Assembly: GCF_002266855.1 (NCBI RefSeq)
Contig: NZ_NGJN01000001.1
Coordinates: 620,001-684,000, forward strand
Reading direction: 5' to 3'
Origin: Winogradskyella aurantia
GTDB taxonomy: Bacteria > Bacteroidota > Bacteroidia > Flavobacteriales > Flavobacteriaceae
Length of the DNA stretch: 64,000 bases
Position numbers and translations under genes: made by a program. Below, piece after piece: positions 54,387-61,601 of the stretch (positions are counted from its first letter, which is position 1; the number at the start of each line of letters is the position of its first letter). The notes beneath the pieces were generated by a model. That model made no database searches. It worked only from the letters and a program-made list of their open reading frames with translations, and was not told where the DNA came from.

Positions 54387-55049
54387 TTAAAGTTCTAATG
54401 CTTTAAACACATAGTTTTCTTTAGAAAAGTGTTCCAGCACCTTTGGTAGCGCAAATTTTAAATTTCTTGATGCTTTTAAACTATCGTGGAATACCACAAT
54501 ACTTCCTTTTTTTGCTGAGGCAATGACATTTCTAGAGCATTGGTCTTCACTTACGTTTTGGTCCCAGTCAAAAGATAGTATGTCCCAAAGAATTATTTTG
54601 TAACCTAATTTCTGAGTTGCTTTGGCTTGATTGGCTTTAAACTTTCCATATGGAGGGCGGAAAAGTTTGAACTTTGAATGAGTTTCCGTCGATTCGTTGG
54701 AGTAGGCTTGTTGCATAACCGTTTCAGCTTTAACAATATCCTCAACATAGACCTGTGTCTTGCATTTCCAACCCTTTAAGTGATTATACGTATGATTTCC
54801 AACTTTATGACCCTGGGCAACAATCCGTTTAAATATTTGAGGATATTTTTCAATATTATTACCAATACAGAAGAATGTAGCCTTAGCATTATAGGCATCT
54901 AATGCGTTCAGTACCCATTCGGTTATATCTGGTGTGGGACCATCATCAAAGGTTAAATAAAGTTCCTTCTTTTCAGTTGAAATATTCCACACAAAATTAG
55001 GAAAGACTGACTTAACGAATTCCGGTGTTTTGGCTGGAATAATACTCAT
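54387..55049 (-). CDS. Polysaccharide deacetylase family protein (NodB domain)
   Basis: A 220-residue carbohydrate esterase family 4 protein. The metal-dependent deacetylase motifs are intact: TFDDGPTPDI (Asp pair), HTYNHL (the two His ligands), RPPYGKFK and LWDILSFDWDQN, with VFHDS near the end. There is no signal peptide, so it is probably cytoplasmic or membrane-associated and acts on a GlcNAc-containing precursor; the substrate is unknown. It begins five bases after the DUF2723 gene, so the pair forms an operon, and converges on the thioredoxin-fold gene with three bases between. Confidence 0.93.
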   Translation of the reverse strand: MSIIPAKTPEFVKSVFPNFVWNISTEKKELYLTFDDGPTPDITEWVLNALDAYNAKATFFCIGNNIEKYPQIFKRIVAQGHKVGNHTYNHLKGWKCKTQVYVEDIVKAETVMQQAYSNESTETHSKFKLFRPPYGKFKANQAKATQKLGYKIILWDILSFDWDQNVSEDQCSRNVIASAKKGSIVVFHDSLKASRNLKFALPKVLEHFSKENYVFKALEL

Positions 55050-55054
55050 GTGTT

Positions 55055-58000
55055 TTATTCTTCTTCAGGTGAAATGGCATTAGAGCTGTCATTTAGTAAC
55101 GAATTAATGTCTATATCTTCGTCAAACGGCGGTTCCTCTTCAACTGGACCCATTAGGGGGTCAAATAATTTCAAATAACTATTGAACTTTTTAGTTTCCT
55201 CTAGCGCAAAGTCTTTATCATCATAAATAACCAAAACATCAACCAGGGCTCTATAGCGTTGAATATCTGTATAAATTTCTTCAATCAGTCGCTCTTGGGT
55301 TTTAAGGTTTTGACCACTCAAGAACATTAAATTTTCCTGATATTTCTCTGAAACATCTTTAAATAAAGCTCTACCTTTTTCTTTATTTCCTATTTCGTAA
55401 TAGGCACTAATGTAAGGTTCTAACAAAGAATAGTACCCAAATTTATCAACAGGCATTTTCTCCATAGCTAAATCCGCTATTTCTTCAGCCTTGTTCAATT
55501 TGTCTTCATTTATGAGTTGCTCTATCAAACGAGCAAGGTTTCCTCTATATGTTATACCGTTGCGTCTAGTTTCAATATCATGGTAGATATTTTCACCACT
55601 GCCACCCCAGTACCATTTAGAAACTAGATCGTACATTAAGTCAGCATCTACACGGCCCATATCATAAGGATTAGCCCTATCTACAGGGGTTTTTATGGGC
55701 ACTAACTTGTAACACATGCCATCTAACTGTAGGTAATCTTTAAGCCAGATATAATCCTCATCGCTAAATGCGCCACCTGTAAAATAGATAGGTCGTTCCC
55801 AATTATTATTGGCAATAATATCAAGCATTAGAAGTCGATTCTTATAAATATAGTTTCCGGCTATTTGTGTAAATAGTTCGTCCTCGATTTTATCTGCGTC
55901 TTTCGGTTTGACAATGCCATTTTTTAAGACAACTTCCTTATTTACAGGAATACTAATGTTACGTGTTGGGAAGTAATTGGAATTCAGCAGATGTTTGGGA
56001 TAAACTCTTGGGTCTTCTCCGCGTTTTTCTATAATGAACTTTAATTTTGTAGTAGGTTCTTCACTGCCCACAAAATCCATAAATTCCTTAATACTCAAAG
56101 TATCATTAGCAATTTTCTCACTAATTTCTCGGTAGATAATCACGTCTCTATTACTACCACGATATTGGTTATGCGTCAATTGTGATGGTATTGGTTCACT
56201 TTCATACGCCTTGCGCTTCATTTGGTCTATATACCAATCGGTTTGGAAAAGACTAGTATTTACTACTCTTACATCTGTTCTTACCCCCTCAATCTCTTGC
56301 AGGTACCATAAGGGGAAAGAATCATTGTCTCCGATAGTAAACAAAATAGCATTTGGCGCACATGATTCGAGGTATTTTCTTGCCATGGCATTGGCCGTAT
56401 ATTTTCCCGAGCGATCATGGTCATCCCAATTGTTAGCGGCTAAGACTCCAGGTACAATTACCGCACATAACAGTGAAATGACAGGCGCAGTTAATTTCGA
56501 TTTCACAGTTGTTTTCAGTAAATCGTAAATAGCATAAACACCAAAACCAATCCATATGGCAAAGACATAAAAGGAACCAACAACCGAATAATCACGTTCT
56601 CTAGGTTCAAAAGGCCTTATATTGGTGTAAAATTGTATGGCAAGTCCGGTCATTAAAAAGAAAACCAGCATCACCCAAAACCGTTTCTTATCTTTATTAA
56701 ATAAAAATAAGAACCCTACCAAGCCTAAGAGCAAGGGTAGGAAATAATATGTATTGCGCGCTTTATTGTCCTCAACATCAGAAGGTAAATTATCTTGAGT
56801 CATGCCGAGATGCATCTCGTCAATGAACTTAATGCCTGAAATCCAATTTCCGTTAAAGTCGTCAAACTTTCCTTGCACATCGTTCTGCCTTCCTGTAAAA
56901 TTCCACATAAAATAGCGCCAATACATATAACCGAACTGGTATTGAATCATATAGGCTATATTGTCTGTAAATGACGGTTTTTCAACCGTTAAATATTGTT
57001 GTCCGTAACGTCTTAAAAATTGGTCATAACCTTCATAATCAATTTCGCCATTGGCCACACGCATTCTAAAATCAGCTACAATCTGGTCAAAGCGCCGTTT
57101 TTCTTGCATCGCATATTGTCCGGCTTGTTCTTCTGATAATCCATAACTCAAAGCTTCGTTGTACGCTTGGCTTTGTAGGTTGGGATTTACTTTAAAATTG
57201 ATCAAGCCCGAGAACATCATATAATTTTGTGCGTGTTCACTACTCCACATGCGTGGCAAAATAGAAGCGTGTTCATGGTTGTAGTTCTGCTTACTTTTTT
57301 CCCAGTCGTTAATAATGACGTATTTGCCTAATTCCTCATCCTTCTCATAATTTTTCTTATCATCAACAAAGGGTTCGTCCTTATCTGCACCAGAATAGAT
57401 TTCTGTAAACTGAGGACCGTAGAATAAATGAGTTTCCGGATATTGCTCGAGGTTGTAATAGGCCAATAGTTCCCGAGCGTCAGATGGATTGTTTTCGTTT
57501 ATGATTACATTAGCATTAGCTCTAATAGGTAACATAAGCCATGATGAAAATCCTATAAAAATAAACATCAAGCATAATACTAAGGTATTGGCATGTTGAA
57601 GGCCTTTCTGACGCGTATATTTCAAGCCTAGATAAAATAGGCCAATGACTAGGAACCCTGTAATGATGGTTCCGGAATTAAACGGGAGTCCAACCGAATT
57701 AACAAAAAACACCTCTAAATACCCAAAGAGTTTTAACGTGGAAGGTAACAATAGTTTAAATATAAAAAGTAAGACCGCAGCCGAAGCCAAATTGGCAATA
57801 ATAAAATTCTTAACGGTTAGGGTCTTGTAATTTTTAAAATAATAGATTAGGCCAATGGCTGGAATAGTAAGAAGTCCCATAAAATGGACACCAAAGGAAA
57901 GACCAATAATAAAGGCCATTAGAATGAGCCAACGGTTCCCTCTTGGCTTATCCATATCTCGTTCCCATCTTAAACCTACATAAAAGAGAATGACCATAAT

Positions 58001-58459
58001 TAATGTGGCCATGGCATAAACCTCAGTCTCTACGGCATTAAACCAAAAGGAATCAGTAAATGTAAATGCCAAGCTACCAACAAAAGCACTACCTAGAATT
58101 GCTTGTCCCTTAGCTGGCTTTGAATCTTTGTCATACTTTACCAACGTTACAAGTAGCATACTTATGGTCCAAAACATAAAAAGAATAGTAAAAGCACTAG
58201 AAACAGCACTCATCATATTAAGGAGCATACCAATTTGTGAGGGCTCTAGAGCAAACATGGAGAAAAAAGCACCCATCATTTGAAACAATGGAGCGCCAGG
58301 AGGATGGCCGACTTGTAACTTAGAAGAGGTTAATATATATTCTCCCGCGTCCCAGAAACTAACGGTAGGTTCAATGGTCATTGCGTAAACAACAAACGCA
58401 ATGGCAAAAACAGCCCATGCTAAAATAGTATTCCACTTTTTGAAGTTAAAATCTCCCAT
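55055..58459 (-). CDS. DUF2723 family multi-pass membrane protein (GT-C/PMT-like)
   Basis: A 1134-residue protein. The DUF2723 region with VSFWDAGEYILTSSKLQVGHPPGAPLFQ carries an early acidic pair and a His-Pro-Pro motif, similar to protein O-mannosyltransferase-like GT-C enzymes, which use polyprenyl-phosphate sugars. About a dozen membrane helices fill residues 10-350 and 580-690. A large soluble part follows (about 700-1134), with helical TPR-like repeats (NKAEEIADLAMEKMPVDKFG...) and an acidic C-terminus. Its operon partner is a NodB deacetylase, so glycan or glycoprotein assembly at the membrane is the most likely setting. The precise reaction is unknown. Confidence 0.88.
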   Translation of the reverse strand: MGDFNFKKWNTILAWAVFAIAFVVYAMTIEPTVSFWDAGEYILTSSKLQVGHPPGAPLFQMMGAFFSMFALEPSQIGMLLNMMSAVSSAFTILFMFWTISMLLVTLVKYDKDSKPAKGQAILGSAFVGSLAFTFTDSFWFNAVETEVYAMATLIMVILFYVGLRWERDMDKPRGNRWLILMAFIIGLSFGVHFMGLLTIPAIGLIYYFKNYKTLTVKNFIIANLASAAVLLFIFKLLLPSTLKLFGYLEVFFVNSVGLPFNSGTIITGFLVIGLFYLGLKYTRQKGLQHANTLVLCLMFIFIGFSSWLMLPIRANANVIINENNPSDARELLAYYNLEQYPETHLFYGPQFTEIYSGADKDEPFVDDKKNYEKDEELGKYVIINDWEKSKQNYNHEHASILPRMWSSEHAQNYMMFSGLINFKVNPNLQSQAYNEALSYGLSEEQAGQYAMQEKRRFDQIVADFRMRVANGEIDYEGYDQFLRRYGQQYLTVEKPSFTDNIAYMIQYQFGYMYWRYFMWNFTGRQNDVQGKFDDFNGNWISGIKFIDEMHLGMTQDNLPSDVEDNKARNTYYFLPLLLGLVGFLFLFNKDKKRFWVMLVFFLMTGLAIQFYTNIRPFEPRERDYSVVGSFYVFAIWIGFGVYAIYDLLKTTVKSKLTAPVISLLCAVIVPGVLAANNWDDHDRSGKYTANAMARKYLESCAPNAILFTIGDNDSFPLWYLQEIEGVRTDVRVVNTSLFQTDWYIDQMKRKAYESEPIPSQLTHNQYRGSNRDVIIYREISEKIANDTLSIKEFMDFVGSEEPTTKLKFIIEKRGEDPRVYPKHLLNSNYFPTRNISIPVNKEVVLKNGIVKPKDADKIEDELFTQIAGNYIYKNRLLMLDIIANNNWERPIYFTGGAFSDEDYIWLKDYLQLDGMCYKLVPIKTPVDRANPYDMGRVDADLMYDLVSKWYWGGSGENIYHDIETRRNGITYRGNLARLIEQLINEDKLNKAEEIADLAMEKMPVDKFGYYSLLEPYISAYYEIGNKEKGRALFKDVSEKYQENLMFLSGQNLKTQERLIEEIYTDIQRYRALVDVLVIYDDKDFALEETKKFNSYLKLFDPLMGPVEEEPPFDEDIDINSLLNDSSNAISPEEE

Positions 58460-58560
58460 ATTAACCAGTCTTTATGATGCCGACGAATTTACTAATTATT
58501 ATAGTATCGCCTAGTGTTTTAAGTTAACGTTAAGTAAAAACAATTATTTTTTTGTTTTTT

Positions 58561-58591
58561 TTTGCCCAAGCGAAACTTTGTTTTAAATTTG
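58561..58591 (+). promoter_or_regulatory. Promoter of tRNA-Gln
   Basis: TTTG (58561-58564), exactly 19 bases and TAAATTTG (58584-58591): a full Bacteroidetes consensus, ending 19 bases before the mature tRNA 5' end. Confidence 0.88.
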
Positions 58592-58610
58592 CAGCCTCAA
58601 TTTGAGAGAT

Positions 58611-58683
58611 TGGCCCATGGTGTAACTGGCAACACGTCTGGTTTTGGTCCAGAAGAGTCTAGGTTCGAGCCCTAGTGGGCCAA
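58611..58683 (+). tRNA. tRNA-Gln (anticodon TTG)
   Basis: A 73-base tRNA. The acceptor TGGCCCA (58611-58617) pairs with TGGGCCA (58676-58682), discriminator A at 58683. The anticodon arm TCTGG / TTTTGGT / CCAGA places TTG at 58644-58646, reading CAA/CAG. The T-arm contains GGTTCGAGCC. CCA is not encoded. Confidence 0.97.
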
Positions 58684-58691
58684 CGAAGTTT

Positions 58692-58728
58692 AAATCCTGA
58701 ACATTACACGTTCAGGATTTTCTTTTTT
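58692..58728 (+). terminator. Intrinsic terminator of tRNA-Gln
   Basis: AATCCTGAAC (58693-58702) and GTTCAGGATT (58710-58719) form a 10-bp stem with a 7-base loop, followed by TTCTTTTTTT. With the promoter at 58561 it delimits a single-tRNA transcript. Confidence 0.9.
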
Positions 58729-58840
58729 TGTCTGGAAAGAGAGAGCGGACAGCTTATATTCAGTAGACCTGACTCAGGTACTAGGAGGTTTAAAAAATCG
58801 GATTGGTTGTGAAATAAGCTTATTTGTGAGGTTTCGACTG

Positions 58841-59665
58841 TTAAATCTTGAAAGTTATGACAGGTCGCTTTGCGTGATTCACTAAGTCTTCGCTAATGCT
58901 TCCGTTTAAAAAATGGGCTATACCTTGCCTTCCATGAGTGCTTATACCAATTAAGTCAGCATCTATATCCTTTGAAAAGTTTAAAATACCTTGTTCAATG
59001 GTAATGTCATTATGCACGGTTATAGTATAATTATCAAAAGATTGGCCCGAAATAAAATCATTAATGCGGGCGTTGGCTTCATAGGTGGTTATAAATTTAT
59101 TAGCAGTGTTCACCATCAGTAAATGTATTTTAGCATCAAAAGCTTTGGCAAACTTTACGGCTTGTTCATAGGTTTTTCTATTGTCGTTTTTGAAATCTGA
59201 TGCAAATACAAAGTTTTTGATATTAAACGAATGATGCTCGTTTTTAATCACAAGCACAGGCACATCCGAAGTCCGCACTACTTTTTCAGCATTAGAACCC
59301 ACAAATACCTCCATGATTCCAGAAGCGCCATGAGACCCCATAACGATTAAGTCAATTTCAAATTCATTGCAAGCTTCCTTAATTTCATTGAAGCTTATAT
59401 CAGCTTTTACTGTTTCGTGTACTTGAATACCCTCTAAAAAATCTTGATCCATTAAGTCCTCAAACTTCCTATGTGCCAACTGCATAAAAAACAAAGCCTC
59501 AGGAACATCGCTATGGGCGTTGATAGGATCTATTTGTTGCATGGGGATTTCAAGCATATGCAAAAGGTATATTTCAGCCTCAAACTTTTTGGCAAGCATG
59601 GCGGCAACCTTTAGGGCATTTTCAGCCTGTTCTGAAAAATCTGTAGGAACGAGGATTCGATACAT
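58841..59665 (-). CDS. Universal stress protein, tandem UspA domains
   Basis: A 274-residue protein with two UspA domains (about 1-145 and 150-274). The start at 59665 (MYRILVPTDFSEQAENALK) is preferred to one eight codons upstream because it starts at the first strand. The first domain has an intact ATP-binding loop (VMGSHGASGIMEVFVGSNAEKV) and the second a similar one (ISTHGRQGIAHFLNGSISE), so both may bind nucleotide, unlike the Usp at 25466. Such proteins respond to starvation or envelope stress; the specific role is unknown. Confidence 0.93.
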   Translation of the reverse strand: MYRILVPTDFSEQAENALKVAAMLAKKFEAEIYLLHMLEIPMQQIDPINAHSDVPEALFFMQLAHRKFEDLMDQDFLEGIQVHETVKADISFNEIKEACNEFEIDLIVMGSHGASGIMEVFVGSNAEKVVRTSDVPVLVIKNEHHSFNIKNFVFASDFKNDNRKTYEQAVKFAKAFDAKIHLLMVNTANKFITTYEANARINDFISGQSFDNYTITVHNDITIEQGILNFSKDIDADLIGISTHGRQGIAHFLNGSISEDLVNHAKRPVITFKI

Positions 59666-59723
59666 TTGTGTTGGTTTAAGGTTAGTCACATAAATTTAAG
59701 AAAATAAATCTACTTCTTCTTGG

Positions 59724-59755
59724 CTTGTGAGAATTATTATTAAGTTGTATATTTG
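59724..59755 (+). promoter_or_regulatory. Promoter of the rimP-nusA-infB operon
   Basis: CTTG (59724-59727), 20 bases and TATATTTG (59748-59755) closely match the consensus. The transcript would start near 59760, leaving a leader of about 60 bases that contains the hairpin at 59783. Confidence 0.7.
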
Positions 59756-59782
59756 CAACGTTATTTACGAAAATGAATAGGC

Positions 59783-59808
59783 GAGAGGACATAGAGTCCT
59801 CTCTTTTT
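59783..59808 (+). promoter_or_regulatory. Terminator-like hairpin in the rimP leader (candidate attenuator)
   Basis: GAGAGGAC (59783-59790) and GTCCTCTC (59796-59803) form a perfect 8-bp GC-rich stem with a 5-base loop, followed directly by TTTTT. This has the form of an intrinsic terminator but lies between the promoter and the first gene, so it may attenuate the operon, perhaps through NusA. A 40-codon frame (59773-59895) runs through it and overlaps the start of rimP out of frame. Confidence 0.55.
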
Positions 59809-59818
59809 ATATCAACAA

Positions 59819-60283
59819 ATGATCAGGGAAATTGTAGAGGATTTATTGCAAAAGGCGCTGAAGGAAAGAGAGGATTTATTTCTTATAGACTTTAATCTTT
59901 CTGCAGATAATGCTATCTCCATAGTTATTGATGGCGATAGCGGTGTATTGGTGGAGGACTGTATGTTCATAAGCAGGGCTATAGAGCATAACATAGATAG
60001 AGATGAATATGATTTTTCTATTGAGGTCCTATCGGCAGGAGCAACGGCTCCACTGCAGTTTCCGCGACAGTATCATAAGCATATAGGAAGAAGTCTTGAG
60101 GTAAAAACCCAAGATGACAAAAACTATGAAGGCATGCTGGATACTGTGAATGATGATGGTATAGTGTTGAAGTGGAAAACAAGGGAACCTAAACCAGTTG
60201 GAAAGGGTAAAATAACCGTAATGAAAGAAGCAGAAGTTGCTTTTGATCAAATTAAGGAAGCAAAAGTTAAAATAAAATTTTAA
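59819..60283 (+). CDS. rimP: Ribosome maturation factor RimP
   Basis: A 154-residue RimP, needed for 30S subunit assembly. The N-terminal alpha/beta domain (about 1-75) includes the conserved SADNAISIVIDGDSGVLVEDC and YDFSIEVLSAGATAPL; the C-terminal Sm-like barrel has VKTQDDKNYEGMLDTVNDDGIVLKW. It starts the rimP-nusA-infB operon found in most bacteria; nusA follows after 13 bases. Confidence 0.95.
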   Translation: MIREIVEDLLQKALKEREDLFLIDFNLSADNAISIVIDGDSGVLVEDCMFISRAIEHNIDRDEYDFSIEVLSAGATAPLQFPRQYHKHIGRSLEVKTQDDKNYEGMLDTVNDDGIVLKWKTREPKPVGKGKITVMKEAEVAFDQIKEAKVKIKF

Positions 60284-60296
60284 TTCAAAAACAATT

Positions 60297-61529
60297 ATGG
60301 AAAATGTAGCGTTAATTGAATCATTTTCGGAATTTAAGGATGATAAATTAATAGATAGAGTTACGCTGATGGCGATTCTCGAAGATGTCTTGCGTAATGC
60401 ATTGAAGAAGAAATATGGAGATGACGATAATTTTGATATCATTATAAATCCAGACAAAGGTGACCTTGAAATTTGGAGAAATCGTGTGGTTGTTGCAGAT
60501 GGTGAAGTAGAGGATCCTAACCAAGAGATAGAGTTGTCTGAGGCGCAAAAAATAGAACCTGATTTTGAAGTAGGTGAGGATGTTGCAGAAGAAGTGAAGT
60601 TGATTGATTTAGGAAGACGCTCCATTTTAGCATTGAGACAAAACTTAATTTCTAAAATTCACGAACACGATAATACCAATATATACAAACAATTTAAGGA
60701 ATTAGAAGGCGAAATATACACTGCGGAAGTTCATCATATTCGTCATAGGGCAATTATTTTATTAGACGATGACGGAAACGAAATCATATTGCCTAAGGAC
60801 AAGCAAATACCGTCAGATTTCTTTAGAAAAGGCGAGAATGTGCGTGGAATAATTGAAAGCGTGGAATTAAAGGGTAGTAAACCTTCAATTATCATGTCAA
60901 GAACATCACCTGTATTCTTGGAAAAATTATTTGAGCAAGAAATTCCTGAAGTGTTTGATGGGTTAATTACTGTAAAAAGAGTAGTCCGTATTCCTGGTGA
61001 AAAGGCGAAAGTTGCAGTAGACTCTTATGACGATAGAATTGACCCCGTAGGTGCTTGTGTCGGAATGAAAGGCTCGAGGATTCACGGTATTGTACGCGAA
61101 TTGGGTAATGAAAATATTGATGTAATAAATTACACCAATAATATTCAACTTTTTGTAACAAGAGCACTTAGTCCAGCTAGGGTTACTTCGTTAAAATTAG
61201 ATGAGGAAAACAAACGTGCAGAGGTGGTGTTAAAACCAGAGGAAGTATCTAAAGCTATTGGTAGAGGAGGTCATAACATTAGGTTGGCAGGACAATTAAC
61301 AGGTTATGAAATAGATGTTTTTAGGGAAGGTGCCGAAGAGGATGTGGAATTATCTGAATTCAGTGATGAAATTGATAGCTGGATAATAGATGAGTTCAGT
61401 AAGGTAGGACTGGACACCGCTAAGAGTATCATAGAATTAGATGTTGAGGACCTCGTAAAACGTACCGATTTAGAAGAAGAAACAATAATTGAAGTCTTAA
61501 AGATTCTCAAAGAAGAATTTGAAGATTAA
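60297..61529 (+). CDS. nusA: Transcription termination/antitermination protein NusA
   Basis: A 410-residue NusA. Domain order is N-terminal RNA-polymerase-binding domain (about 1-130), S1 domain (about 135-200, EGEIYTAEVHHIRHRAIILLDD), KH1 and KH2 (about 230-350, DPVGACVGMKGSRIHGIVREL and VSKAIGRGGHNIRLAGQLTG) and a short helical C-terminus (about 355-410). It lacks the two acidic repeats that bring E. coli NusA to 495 residues, as usual in Bacteroidetes. It may also act on the leader hairpin of its own operon. Confidence 0.97.
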   Translation: MENVALIESFSEFKDDKLIDRVTLMAILEDVLRNALKKKYGDDDNFDIIINPDKGDLEIWRNRVVVADGEVEDPNQEIELSEAQKIEPDFEVGEDVAEEVKLIDLGRRSILALRQNLISKIHEHDNTNIYKQFKELEGEIYTAEVHHIRHRAIILLDDDGNEIILPKDKQIPSDFFRKGENVRGIIESVELKGSKPSIIMSRTSPVFLEKLFEQEIPEVFDGLITVKRVVRIPGEKAKVAVDSYDDRIDPVGACVGMKGSRIHGIVRELGNENIDVINYTNNIQLFVTRALSPARVTSLKLDEENKRAEVVLKPEEVSKAIGRGGHNIRLAGQLTGYEIDVFREGAEEDVELSEFSDEIDSWIIDEFSKVGLDTAKSIIELDVEDLVKRTDLEEETIIEVLKILKEEFED

Positions 61530-61601
61530 AAAACAGTTCAGCACCAAGGGTTTTTGAAGTTGAACTGATATTAAAATTTTAAGTTATATTACAAGCAATT
61601 T

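Noticed and set aside
58524..58533. TTAACGTTAA palindrome between the DUF2723 gene and tRNA-Gln.
   Set aside because: A single 10-bp A/T-rich palindrome with no repeat or associated regulator; could be chance.
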